A stretch of 64,000 nucleotides of DNA, taken from Stenotrophomonas maltophilia. Lineage in GTDB: Bacteria; Pseudomonadota; Gammaproteobacteria; Xanthomonadales; Xanthomonadaceae. The stretch is taken from assembly GCA_002363385.1 (NCBI GenBank), contig DEVL01000006.1, positions 372,001 to 436,000 of the forward strand, read 5' to 3'. A model generated the notes under the pieces. It saw only the letters and a list, made by a program, of their open reading frames with translations, was not told the origin of the DNA and made no database searches. How positions within the stretch are numbered: position 1 is the first letter of the stretch; every line of letters begins with the position of its first letter. The position numbers and the translations under genes are program-made. This document shows positions 11,638-19,770 of the stretch, piece by piece.

Positions 11638-13041
11638 ATGACCTGCCGCACCCGTTTTGCCCCCAGTCCCACCGGCTACCTGCACATTGGTGGCGCCCGA
11701 ACGGCGCTGTACTGCTGGCTGGAGGCCCGTCACCGTGGCGGCGAATTCGTGCTGCGCATCGAAGACACCGACCGCGAGCGCAGCACCCAGGGCGCGATCG
11801 ACGCGATTCTGGAGGCGATGGAGTGGCTGGGTCTGGGCTATGACGAAGGCCCTATCTACCAGACCCAGCGCGTGGCCCGTTACCAGGAAGTGGCCGAGCA
11901 GCTGGTCGCGCAGGGCAAGGCGTACTACGCCTACGAGACCAAGGAAGAGCTGGACGCGATGCGCGAGGCCGCCATGGCCAAGCAGGAAAAGCCGCGTTAC
12001 AACGGCGCTGCGCGTGACCTGGGCCTGCCGTACAAGGACGACCCGAACCGCGTGATCCGTTTCAAGAATCCGCTCGAGGGCACGGTCGTGTTCGACGACC
12101 TGATCAAGGGCCGCATCGAGATCGCCAACAGCGAGCTGGACGACATGGTGATCTTCCGCCCGGATGGTTTCCCCACCTACAACTTCGCGGTGGTGGTGGA
12201 CGATTGGGACATGCGCATCAGCGAGGTCATCCGCGGCGACGACCACATCAACAACACCCCGCGCCAGATCAATCTGTACGAGGGCATCGGCGCCCCCGTG
12301 CCGAAGTTCGGCCATATGCCGATGATCCTGGACGAGCAGGGCGCCAAGCTGTCCAAGCGCACCGGCGCGGCCGACGTAATGCAGTACAAGGACGCCGGCT
12401 ACCTGCCCGACGCGCTGCTGAGCTACCTGGCCCGCCTGGGCTGGTCGCATGGCGACCAGGAGCTGTTCAGCCGCCAGGAGCTGATCGACCTGTTCGATGT
12501 GACCAACTGCAACTCAAAAGCCGCGCGCCTGGATATGGCCAAGCTGGGCTGGGTCAACCAGCACTTCCTGAAGACTGAAGCGCCGGCCGACATCGCCCCG
12601 CACCTGGTCTATCAGCTGAACAAGCTGGGCCTGGATCTGAACGCCGGTCCTGCGCCGGCGGACGTGGTGGTGGCGCTGCGCGATCGTGTGCAGACGTTGA
12701 AGGAAATGGCCGAGAAGGCGGTGGTCTGGTACCAGCCGTTGATCGAATACGACGAGGCCGCGGTGGCCAAGCACTTCAAGCCGGGCGCGGAACTGGCGCT
12801 GGGCAAGGCCCGCGAGCTGTTGGGCGCGGCCGGTGAATGGACGGTGGAGAGCGTTTCGGCGGCACTGCATGACGTGGCCACGGCGCTTGAGATCGGCATG
12901 GGCAAGGTGGCGCAGCCGCTGCGCGTGGCCATTACCGGCACCCAGGTCAGCCCGGACATCTCGCAGACGGTCTTCCTGGCCGGGCGTGAAGAGGCCTTGA
13001 AACGCATCGAGGTCGCACTCACTAAAGTACCGACGGCCTGA
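11638..13041 (+). CDS. gltX: Glutamyl-tRNA synthetase
   Basis: Charges tRNA-Glu with glutamate. The 467-residue class I synthetase has the HIGH-like motif HIGG at residues 16-19 and the KMSKS-like motif KLSKR at 237-241, with a C-terminal anticodon-binding region. The zinc-binding cysteines of the E. coli enzyme are absent (KAYYAYETKEELDAM where E. coli has the CYC segment), so this is the zinc-free form. A TAAAAT hexamer at 11599-11604 could be its -10 element. zur follows after 16 bases and is probably cotranscribed. Confidence 0.97.
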   Translation: MTCRTRFAPSPTGYLHIGGARTALYCWLEARHRGGEFVLRIEDTDRERSTQGAIDAILEAMEWLGLGYDEGPIYQTQRVARYQEVAEQLVAQGKAYYAYETKEELDAMREAAMAKQEKPRYNGAARDLGLPYKDDPNRVIRFKNPLEGTVVFDDLIKGRIEIANSELDDMVIFRPDGFPTYNFAVVVDDWDMRISEVIRGDDHINNTPRQINLYEGIGAPVPKFGHMPMILDEQGAKLSKRTGAADVMQYKDAGYLPDALLSYLARLGWSHGDQELFSRQELIDLFDVTNCNSKAARLDMAKLGWVNQHFLKTEAPADIAPHLVYQLNKLGLDLNAGPAPADVVVALRDRVQTLKEMAEKAVVWYQPLIEYDEAAVAKHFKPGAELALGKARELLGAAGEWTVESVSAALHDVATALEIGMGKVAQPLRVAITGTQVSPDISQTVFLAGREEALKRIEVALTKVPTA

Positions 13042-13057
13042 CCACAGGAGACCGCGC

Positions 13058-13543
13058 ATGTCCGCAAAGACCGCTTGTACCGCTCCGCACCATCACGTTC
13101 ACGACGCCTCCGACTTCGTGAAGGTGGTCGAACGCGTGTGCTCGGAACGCGGGCTGCGGCTGACGCCGATCCGCGCGAACGTGCTGCGCCTGATCGCCGA
13201 GGCCGGCAAGCCGGTCAAGGCCTATGAGTTGCTGGAGTGGGTGCGCAATGGCAAGGGCGTCGGTGCCGACGCTCCGCCGACGGTGTACCGCGCGCTGGAT
13301 TTCCTGATGGCCAACGGCTTCGTGCACAAGCTGGAGTCGGTGAATGCGTTCGTGGCGTGCCACCACCCGAGCAGCGCACAGCATTCGGTGCCGTTCCTGA
13401 TCTGCAACAGCTGCCACAGTGCGGTGGAGCTGGAGGACAAGGAGATTGTCAGCCAGTTGGAGAAGCGGGCGAAAGAACTGGGGTTCCAGCCGCAGGCGCA
13501 GACGCTGGAAGTGCATGGCCTGTGCGCGCGCTGTGCGGGGTAG
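13058..13543 (+). CDS. zur: Fur-family zinc uptake regulator Zur
   Basis: Zinc-responsive transcription factor of 161 residues. The N-terminal winged helix (RLTPIRANVLRLIAEAG) is followed by the dimerisation domain. Two CxxC pairs, Cys116/Cys119 and Cys156/Cys159, form the structural zinc site, and Cys101-His102-His103 belongs to the sensing region; this pattern fits Zur better than Fur. It shares a probable operon with gltX. Two Zur-box-like palindromes 6 kb away flank a divergent receptor/MerC-type pair, its most likely local targets. The stop codon TAG is part of a GTAG repeat. Confidence 0.88.
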   Translation: MSAKTACTAPHHHVHDASDFVKVVERVCSERGLRLTPIRANVLRLIAEAGKPVKAYELLEWVRNGKGVGADAPPTVYRALDFLMANGFVHKLESVNAFVACHHPSSAQHSVPFLICNSCHSAVELEDKEIVSQLEKRAKELGFQPQAQTLEVHGLCARCAG

Positions 13544-13564
13544 GTGCCGACCGTTGGTCGGTAC
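13540..13564. repeat. GTAG-type palindromic repeat overlapping the zur stop codon
   Basis: GTAG, then GTGCCGACC, GTT and GGTCGGTAC: a variant of the GTAG repeat family in which the arms are GCCGACC/GGTCGG-like. The TAG of the leading GTAG is the stop codon of zur. Confidence 0.65.
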
Positions 13565-13577
13565 GCTGTTGATGTTG

Positions 13578-13604
13578 AAAAGCCGCGCATCTGCGCGGCT
13601 TTTT
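13578..13604. terminator. Bidirectional rho-independent terminator
   Basis: Stem AGCCGCGC/GCGCGGCT with loop ATCT, preceded by AAA and followed by TTTTT. It lies between the convergent zur and emrA-like genes and can serve both. Confidence 0.85.
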
Positions 13605-13691
13605 CGTTTCTGCCGCGAAAGCAGCCACTCTGTTCCCCGACGGTTTCGGACTGGGGTGGGGAAAGGCGTTGGCGTTCTGCGCGCGGGCGCG

Positions 13692-14894
13692 TTACGGCTT
13701 CGCAGCGGCCGGCTCGTGCCCTTCGGCGGCGGTATTCACCTTGACGATCACCGACATGCCGGGGCGCAGGCGCGGGGCCAGCGGCTGATCGGGGTCGATG
13801 GAAATGCGGATCGGGAGGCGCTGGACGACTTTGGTGAAGTTGCCGCTGGCGTTGTCCGGGCGCAGGACACTGAACTCGGAGCCGGTCGCCGGGGCGATCT
13901 GCTCGATGTGGCCATGCAGCTTCTGGCCATCGAAGGCGTCCACGGAGAAAGTGGCCGGTTGCCCGATGCGCATCTTCCAGGTCTGGCCTTCCTTGAAATT
14001 GGCAACCACCCAGAGGGTATCGGGCACCAGGAACAGCAGCTGCGAACCGGCGGTGACGTACTGACCCAGACGGACGGACGCTTCGCTGACCTGACCGTCG
14101 CGCGGCGCCTGGATCACGGTGTTGGCGAGATCGATCTTCGCCAGTTCCAGCTGCGCCTGGGCGGTCTCGACGCGTGCTTCCAGGCCTTTGCGCGCGACCT
14201 GGGTGGAGGTCAGGGTTTCCTCGGCGATGCGGATCTGGGCCTGCGACTGCAGCACGCTGGCCTGCGCCGATTGCGTGGTGGTGCGGAACTTATCGCGGTC
14301 GTTGAGGGCGACCAGTTGCTGGTCGGCGAGTTCTTCGTAGCGCTTGAGTTCGGTACGCGAGCGCGAGAGTTCGGCCTGGCCGGCAGACAGGTTGGCTTGG
14401 GCGGCCTGGATCTGCGCGCGGTTCTGCGCCTGGGATTGATCGGAGTTGGCCAGCGCGGCCTTGGCGCTGTCCAGGTCGGCTTCGGCCTGGACGACTTTCT
14501 CGCGGTAGATGCGGTCGTCGATGCGCAGTAGTGGATCGCCTTGTTTGACGTGCTGGAAGTCCTTGACCAGGACCTCGGTGACATAACCGTTGACCTGCGG
14601 GGCGAGCACGGTGATCTGACCGCGCACATACGCGTTGTCGGTGGTGACGCGCGAGGTTTCGAACGGCCACAGCGACCACGCGCGCAGGATCAGCGCGATG
14701 CCGATCAGGGCGATCACGATCATGATGATCACGGCACGCAGGCTCGGCTTGAGGTACTTGGGCGCGCCAGACGGTGCAGCGGCCGGTGCCGGTGCCGGTG
14801 CAGGGGCGGGCGCAGCGTCGGTCGGCGGTGGTGGGTTGACGTTTTCCGGGGCGGCGTCGTCGTGCGGGGGTTGGGTCGACATGGTCGGGCTCAT
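13692..14894 (-). CDS. HlyD/EmrA-family membrane fusion protein of an efflux pump
   Basis: Periplasmic adaptor of 400 residues that should link the MFS transporter encoded upstream to an outer-membrane channel. A cytoplasmic Pro/Ala-rich N-terminal tail of about 45 residues precedes one membrane helix (residues about 52-72). Next come the biotinyl-lipoyl half (ITVLAPQVNGYVTEVLVKD), a long Gln/Ala-rich coiled-coil hairpin (about 120-235) and the second barrel part. The start at 14894 overlaps the stop of the transporter by four bases (ATGA); MSTQ at 14882 is an alternative. No dedicated outer-membrane factor is nearby. Substrates are unknown. Confidence 0.88.
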   Translation of the reverse strand: MSPTMSTQPPHDDAAPENVNPPPPTDAAPAPAPAPAPAAAPSGAPKYLKPSLRAVIIMIVIALIGIALILRAWSLWPFETSRVTTDNAYVRGQITVLAPQVNGYVTEVLVKDFQHVKQGDPLLRIDDRIYREKVVQAEADLDSAKAALANSDQSQAQNRAQIQAAQANLSAGQAELSRSRTELKRYEELADQQLVALNDRDKFRTTTQSAQASVLQSQAQIRIAEETLTSTQVARKGLEARVETAQAQLELAKIDLANTVIQAPRDGQVSEASVRLGQYVTAGSQLLFLVPDTLWVVANFKEGQTWKMRIGQPATFSVDAFDGQKLHGHIEQIAPATGSEFSVLRPDNASGNFTKVVQRLPIRISIDPDQPLAPRLRPGMSVIVKVNTAAEGHEPAAAKP

Positions 14895-16576
14895 CGGGGT
14901 GCGACGCTGTCAGGCGTCGGCGCGGAAAGGGGAGGTGTCGGTGCGTGGCGTTTGCGCCATTGCTTGAGCACGGCAGTGCGGACCGCCAGCAGCAGCAACC
15001 AGCCAAGGAAGATCAGCGCGACGCGGCCACTGAGCGCGAACACGTCGTTGAACGCGCGCACATTGGCTTCGCGACGGGTGATCTGCGCCAGTTGCGCGGT
15101 GCCCTGCGCGCTGCGCTGCACCGGGTCGGTGATCAGCCTGGCGTAGAGCTGCTGTTGCTGTTTCAGGCGTTGGGCGACCACGTTGTCCGCCGGATCCAGC
15201 TGGCTCACCAGCGCGCCGGAGTAGACCTGCTCGCGGTGCAGTTGATAGGTGCCCAGCACGGCCGAGCCAGCCAGGCCGCCCAGAGTCTGGGTGATGGAGA
15301 GCGTGACCAGGAAGGTGATCATGTGGTCCACGCCCTGCTTCAAGGCCTGGGTAATGCCGAGCATGATCAGCGGCCCCATGAACATGCCGGCGCCGACGGA
15401 CGCCAGGAACTGGCTGGCGAAGAAGTCGTGCGGACGATCCAGGCTCGTGCGGCTCTGGTCGAGCAGGGCCGCGCTGCCCAGCAGCAGGATGGCCATCAAC
15501 AACTGCGGAATCAGCCGCTTCGGGCCGAAGGTGAGCGAGCTGGCGGCCATGCCGGTGATCACCCCGGCCAGGATCACGGCGAACAACGGCCGCATCTGGT
15601 CCGGGCCCATCCCCAGCGTGCGCATCAGGCCGACTACGCCGTAGGACTGCTCGGTGGTCAGGAAGCGGATCAGGAACGCACCGATGATGAAATGGATCAC
15701 CGGCAGGCTGGCCAGCCACCGCGTCTGCAGCAACGGGTTGCGGCGGTAGTGCTCGATGATGAAGGCGGTGGTGGCCAGTGCGATGGAGGCGACCAGCGCC
15801 CAGCCCAGCCACGGCGTGTCCAGCCACCAGCGGGTGTAGCCCTGCGCAAGCACGACCACCAGCAGGCCGACGGCCGGGGCCAGCAGCACGAAGGTGAGGA
15901 AGTCGAGCGGTTCGAACGCCTTGATCTGCGCACCGGGCGGCAGCTTGAGCACCACCACGGCAGCGAACGCACATAGCGCCAGACCGGCTTCGAAGAGATA
16001 CAGGTTGTGCCACTGGCCGGTGTCGACAAGACCGGGTGAGACCAGCCAGGCGATCGGTACCGCAAGCTGTGAGATGCCCACGCCGATCACCAGCAGGTTG
16101 CCGGTGTATTTGCGCGGCAGCGACTGCAGCATGTACAGCGTGCCCAGCGTGGTGCAGGCCGCACCGGCGAAGCCGCTGGCCGCACGCATCAGCACGGTCG
16201 TTTCATAGGTGCCCACGAACAGATGCAACACCGCCAGTGCGGCATACAGGCCCAGGCCGATCTCGGCGAACAGGCGGATGCCGTATTGCTGGCGGAACTT
16301 GAAGGCGAGCAGATTGGCGGTGACGTTGACCATGGCATACGCGGCCACCAGCCAGCTGCCCTGCGCAGGGGTGAGCCCGAGCTGGCCCTGCAGGAACGGC
16401 AGGTTGGCGCTGACAAGGGCATTGCCGAGGCCGCCAGTGATCCCGACCAGCAGCGCCACCAGTGCATACGCAAGGCGGCGGTGCGGCGGATGCCACGGCA
16501 TCGAAGCCGAGCCCGGGAGGGTCGGTTTTTCGTGCTCCTCCCAGTCCGGAACCGGCTTGAGGTACTGCGGCATCAT
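14891..16576 (-). CDS. DHA2-type MFS drug:H+ antiporter (EmrB-like)
   Basis: Inner-membrane transporter of 561 residues with about 14 hydrophobic helices, the DHA2 (EmrB/FarB) layout. The N-terminal cytoplasmic region MMPQYLKPVPDWEEHEKP precedes helix 1; a charged segment near residues 480-520 precedes the last helix. It works with the adaptor encoded immediately downstream. Both ends overlap neighbours by four bases: the TetR gene stop upstream and the adaptor start downstream. The set forms a single regulator-transporter-adaptor operon. Confidence 0.88.
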   Translation of the reverse strand: MMPQYLKPVPDWEEHEKPTLPGSASMPWHPPHRRLAYALVALLVGITGGLGNALVSANLPFLQGQLGLTPAQGSWLVAAYAMVNVTANLLAFKFRQQYGIRLFAEIGLGLYAALAVLHLFVGTYETTVLMRAASGFAGAACTTLGTLYMLQSLPRKYTGNLLVIGVGISQLAVPIAWLVSPGLVDTGQWHNLYLFEAGLALCAFAAVVVLKLPPGAQIKAFEPLDFLTFVLLAPAVGLLVVVLAQGYTRWWLDTPWLGWALVASIALATTAFIIEHYRRNPLLQTRWLASLPVIHFIIGAFLIRFLTTEQSYGVVGLMRTLGMGPDQMRPLFAVILAGVITGMAASSLTFGPKRLIPQLLMAILLLGSAALLDQSRTSLDRPHDFFASQFLASVGAGMFMGPLIMLGITQALKQGVDHMITFLVTLSITQTLGGLAGSAVLGTYQLHREQVYSGALVSQLDPADNVVAQRLKQQQQLYARLITDPVQRSAQGTAQLAQITRREANVRAFNDVFALSGRVALIFLGWLLLLAVRTAVLKQWRKRHAPTPPLSAPTPDSVAPR

Positions 16577-17139
16577 CCCTCCCCGTCGGCAGGCCCCCGC
16601 AATCCGCCACGCAGCAATTGCAGGGCGCGCGTGGCCAACCGGGCGCGTTCGTCACGCGTCTTGCCACGCAGCGCGGCTCCCAGCATGCCTGAGATGAGTG
16701 AAATGTCCGTCGTTTCCAGATCGGGGCGGCACAGACCGGCGGCGACCGCGCGGGCGATTGGTTCGCGCAGCAGTTCGAAGATCGTTTCGCGCGCGGCCCG
16801 GATCGGGATCTGATCCGGATCCACCGCGCGCCAGTAGTCCGACAGCGCGGGCGACTGGACGATGCGGTTGGCCATGCCTTCGAGCACTTCGAACAGTGCG
16901 TCGTCGCGGTCACCCAGGGTCTGCACCTGCCGCGCGATGCGGTTGACGGTGCGCTGGAGCAGCGCCTCGACCAGTGCGGTGCGGTCAGGGAAGTTGCGGT
17001 ACAGCGTGGCACGGCCCACCTGTGCGCGCTCGACCACCAGGTCCAGCGGGGCGGTAACACCGTGCTGGCCGAAGACCGCATCGGCAGCGTCGAGAATCTG
17101 GGCGCGGCGGGCGGCCGCGTCGGCACGTTGGGTAGGCAT
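16573..17139 (-). CDS. TetR-family regulator of the efflux operon
   Basis: A 188-residue repressor. The N-terminal helix-turn-helix (RRAQILDAADAVFGQHG ... VGRATLYRNFPDRTAL) is typical of TetR proteins; the C-terminal region binds ligand and dimerises. It is first in the operon with the MFS pump and adaptor and overlaps the pump gene by four bases, so it probably represses its own operon. A 16-base inverted repeat eleven bases upstream of its ATG is the best operator candidate. Confidence 0.88.
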   Translation of the reverse strand: MPTQRADAAARRAQILDAADAVFGQHGVTAPLDLVVERAQVGRATLYRNFPDRTALVEALLQRTVNRIARQVQTLGDRDDALFEVLEGMANRIVQSPALSDYWRAVDPDQIPIRAARETIFELLREPIARAVAAGLCRPDLETTDISLISGMLGAALRGKTRDERARLATRALQLLRGGLRGPADGEG

Positions 17140-17149
17140 GCGCCATCAT

Positions 17150-17165
17150 CGGACAGAACTGTCCG
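17150..17165. promoter_or_regulatory. Candidate TetR operator
   Basis: Perfect inverted repeat CGGACAG-AA-CTGTCCG lying 11 bases upstream of the TetR start codon, the usual place for an autoregulatory operator. Confidence 0.55.
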
Positions 17166-17238
17166 GGGCGGAAGAGGGTATGTCGCCTGCCACGCGTGTA
17201 GGTTGGCGCGCGCTTGGCAATGTGGACGGCAGGTGAGC

Positions 17239-17350
17239 TCAGCGCGGGGCGGCTTCGCCGCGCAGGTGGGTGACCAGGAACGCGATGTGCAGGCCGCAGG
17301 TGAAAAAGTCCAGGTGCAGGTACCAGTCGCTGCGGTCGCGCAGGGTGATG
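17239..17350 (-). pseudogene. Startless coding-like remnant
   Basis: On the minus strand a stretch of about 37 codons reads as a plausible membrane-protein C-terminus (RDRSDW, then YLHLDFFTCGLHIAFL, ending THLRGEAAPR and TGA). No ATG, GTG or TTG start occurs between it and the stop codon upstream, and the terminator of the receptor gene lies immediately before it. It may be the decayed 3' end of a lost gene. I do not recognise the family. Confidence 0.3.
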
Positions 17351-17361
17351 CGCGAAGACGC

Positions 17362-17389
17362 AAAAAAAGGGGGGCCTTTCGGCCCCCCT
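17362..17389 (-). terminator. Rho-independent terminator of the TonB-dependent receptor gene
   Basis: On the minus strand a nine-pair stem (AGGGGGGCC with GGCCCCCCT, loop GAAA) is followed by a run of seven T, about 30 bases after the receptor stop codon. Confidence 0.9.
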
Positions 17390-17417
17390 CGGGTAATGCA
17401 ACCACCCCGTCAATCGA

Positions 17418-19613
17418 TCAGAAGTAGGCGCGGATGCCAAAGGCGACGCCACGGCCCGGCAGCGGGGAGTAATCCCGCAGCAGGGAGGTGTGCGGGCGGA
17501 CTTCACGGTTGGTCAGATTGTTGCCGTCCAGGAAGACCTCATAGCTGTTGCTGTCGGTACGGTCCCAGCGGTAAGCAAAGTGGGCATCCACCAGGGTGTA
17601 GCCGTTGCTCGGCGCCTCGTTCTGGGCGACGTCCTTCTGGCTGCTGTAGCGCACGGCACCCACCGAGGCGCGCCAGCCATCCCTGGACCAGCGCAGGTCC
17701 GCGCCGACACGGCCCGGGGCGATGCGCGGGAGGTAGCCGGTGTTGGCCAGATCCACGGTGTAGTTGTGGTTGTGATCACCGTGCGGGACGGCGATGTCGA
17801 CGCTGCGGCTGCCACTGCCATCCAGTTCGGCTTTGACGTAATCGCCGAACACACGCAGATCCCAATCGCCGGCGTTGCCTTCGAAGAGATGGAACAGGGC
17901 TTCGGCTTCGGCACCCTTGAACGTGGCGTCCTGCTGGGTCCACAGGCGGACCGGCAGCGATTCGACCACGCCGGTGTCGGCCAGGTAGATGAAGTCCTTG
18001 AACTTGGTCTGGTAGATCGAGGCGGAGAAGTCGACGCGGTCGCTGTGGGTGTGGATGCCCAGTTCGATGCGCTGGCCACGCTCGGTCTTCAGGTTGGCAT
18101 CACCGATTTCCAGCGAGCGCGTGGCGATGTGCGCACCGGCGGCGTAGAGCTCTTCGTTGGTCGGCGCGCGCTCGGAACTGTCGATGCCGAAGCGCAGGTC
18201 GACGGCGTCGTTGAGCGTCCAGATGCCGGCGGCGGAGAGGTTGGTGGCGTCGAACCTGCGGGCGCGGTAATCGCCGGTCGGGTCCAGCTTGACCTGGTCA
18301 TGGCGGCCACCGAGTTCCAGCTTGAACGGACCGAACTGCTTTTCCTGCAGCACGAACAGGCCGATGTTCTTCGTCCCGGTATCCGGCACGAAGGCTTCCT
18401 CGCCCTTGGCACCGAAGTCGCTGTTGCCGAACTGCAGGCCGAAGGCGCCGTCCCAGCCGCCGATCTGCTCCTGCACGGCTTCCAGGCGGCCTTCGATGCC
18501 ACGGTTGGTGAAGCGCGTGGCCGGCGTGCCGGCTTCGAGTTCGGTGTGCTCGTAATCGGTGTAGGCGGTACGCAGGCTGATGTTCTTCAGGAATGAGGTC
18601 GGCTGGTAGATGCCGCCCTTGGCTTCGAAGCGGTTCTGCACCATGTCGATGCGGACGTCGTGCTCGTCGCCCTCTTCCTCGTCGCCATGGTCGTGATCGT
18701 GGTCATGATCATGGTCGTCGTCGGCATGCACGTGCGCGCCGTTGGGAATGCCGTAGTTGGTGCGGTAGGTGCTGGCGGACACACCGAAGTAGCCGTCATC
18801 GCCCAGCCAGGTGGCGCCGACGCCGCCGGCGCGGGTGCGGACCGAACTGTTGTCCAGACGGCCGCGGCGCGGTTCGTCGGTGTCGCCTTCCTCATGGTCG
18901 TGGCCGCTGTGATCTTCCAGGCCATCGATCACCGCGTAGCCGGGAATGCGGTAGTCATCGCCGTTGCGGACCAGGCCGTCCACATGCAGCACGACGTTGC
19001 CGCTGACACCGTCCAGGCGGAACATGCCGCTGCGCTCGTCATTGACCGAATTGCCACGCAGTTCGGCGCGGCCGCTGAGCGGACGGTCCGGCAGTTCGCG
19101 GGCGATGCGGCCGTCAACCACGTTGACCGCGCCGCCGATCGCGCCGCTGCCGAACAGCAGGGTGGCCGGGCCCTTCAGGACCTCGATCTGGTCGGCCAGG
19201 AACGGCTCGATGCTGGTGGCATGGTCGGCGCTGACGGTAGAGGCATCCATGTTGCCCATGCCGTTGGACAGCACTGCCACGCGCGGGCCTTCCTGGCCGC
19301 GGATGATCGGGCGGCCGACGCCGGGGCCGAAGAAGGTGCTCTGCACGCCGGGCAGCTTGGCCACCGTGTCGCCGAGGGTGCCGGCCTTCTGCTCGTCCAG
19401 GCGCTCACCGGCCAGCACATCCACCGGGCGCGCCAGCGATTCAGCATCGCCCTGCAGCGGCGAGGCGGTGACCTTCACGGTGGACAGTTCGGTCAGGTGA
19501 CCATCACGGTGGCTGCTTGGGGCGTCCGCCGCCATGGCCAGGGAGGGCAGCATCGCGGCGGCAAGGGCCAGTGACAGGGCGTGGGGTTTGAGCAGGAGGG
19601 AGCTGGAGCGCAT
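17418..19613 (-). CDS. ZnuD-like TonB-dependent receptor (probable zinc uptake)
   Basis: Outer-membrane receptor of 731 residues. A signal peptide ends in LAMAADAP, then a TonB-box/plug region (LSTVKVTAS; GRPIIRGQEGPRVAVLSNGMGNMDAS) and a beta-barrel ending in the aromatic GIRAYF. A surface-loop-like segment carries alternating Asp/His (ADDDHDHDHDHDHGDEEE) plus a second HSGHDHEEGD, as in zinc receptors of the ZnuD type. A Zur-box-like palindrome sits 19-41 bases upstream of the ATG, and a MerC-type gene is divergent. Zinc as substrate is inferred from these features. The ATG at 19613 was preferred over an upstream TTG at 19634. Confidence 0.88.
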   Translation of the reverse strand: MRSSSLLLKPHALSLALAAAMLPSLAMAADAPSSHRDGHLTELSTVKVTASPLQGDAESLARPVDVLAGERLDEQKAGTLGDTVAKLPGVQSTFFGPGVGRPIIRGQEGPRVAVLSNGMGNMDASTVSADHATSIEPFLADQIEVLKGPATLLFGSGAIGGAVNVVDGRIARELPDRPLSGRAELRGNSVNDERSGMFRLDGVSGNVVLHVDGLVRNGDDYRIPGYAVIDGLEDHSGHDHEEGDTDEPRRGRLDNSSVRTRAGGVGATWLGDDGYFGVSASTYRTNYGIPNGAHVHADDDHDHDHDHDHGDEEEGDEHDVRIDMVQNRFEAKGGIYQPTSFLKNISLRTAYTDYEHTELEAGTPATRFTNRGIEGRLEAVQEQIGGWDGAFGLQFGNSDFGAKGEEAFVPDTGTKNIGLFVLQEKQFGPFKLELGGRHDQVKLDPTGDYRARRFDATNLSAAGIWTLNDAVDLRFGIDSSERAPTNEELYAAGAHIATRSLEIGDANLKTERGQRIELGIHTHSDRVDFSASIYQTKFKDFIYLADTGVVESLPVRLWTQQDATFKGAEAEALFHLFEGNAGDWDLRVFGDYVKAELDGSGSRSVDIAVPHGDHNHNYTVDLANTGYLPRIAPGRVGADLRWSRDGWRASVGAVRYSSQKDVAQNEAPSNGYTLVDAHFAYRWDRTDSNSYEVFLDGNNLTNREVRPHTSLLRDYSPLPGRGVAFGIRAYF

Positions 19614-19631
19614 AGGGCAAGGGCCTTCGGT

Positions 19632-19654
19632 CAATTGTTACAATATATCAATGG
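19632..19654 (-). promoter_or_regulatory. Zur-box-like palindrome in front of the receptor gene
   Basis: Quasi-palindrome with arms TTGTTA and TATCAA around CAATA. Aligned with the enterobacterial Zur consensus (arm GAAATGTTATA, one centre base, then its complement) it matches about 15 of 22 positions. It overlaps the likely -10 region (TATATT on the minus strand), fitting repression. Confidence 0.6.
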
Positions 19655-19723
19655 TAGGGCGCGCGAATCCCGTAGCGGAACGGGGGAGGGCAAGTCAGGG
19701 GGAGGCAGGGGAGCGCGTCAGGA

Positions 19724-19746
19724 TTGATGTTATATTATTCCATAAC
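19724..19746 (+). promoter_or_regulatory. Zur-box-like site in front of the MerC-type gene
   Basis: The left half ATGTTATA is identical to the Zur consensus half-site and is followed by T-TAT and CAT; about 15 of 22 consensus positions match. It ends 24 bases before the ATG of the MerC-type gene and overlaps a TATATT -10-like hexamer. Confidence 0.6.
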
Positions 19747-19770
19747 GCTTCGCCGACCCTGCTGGAAGTC

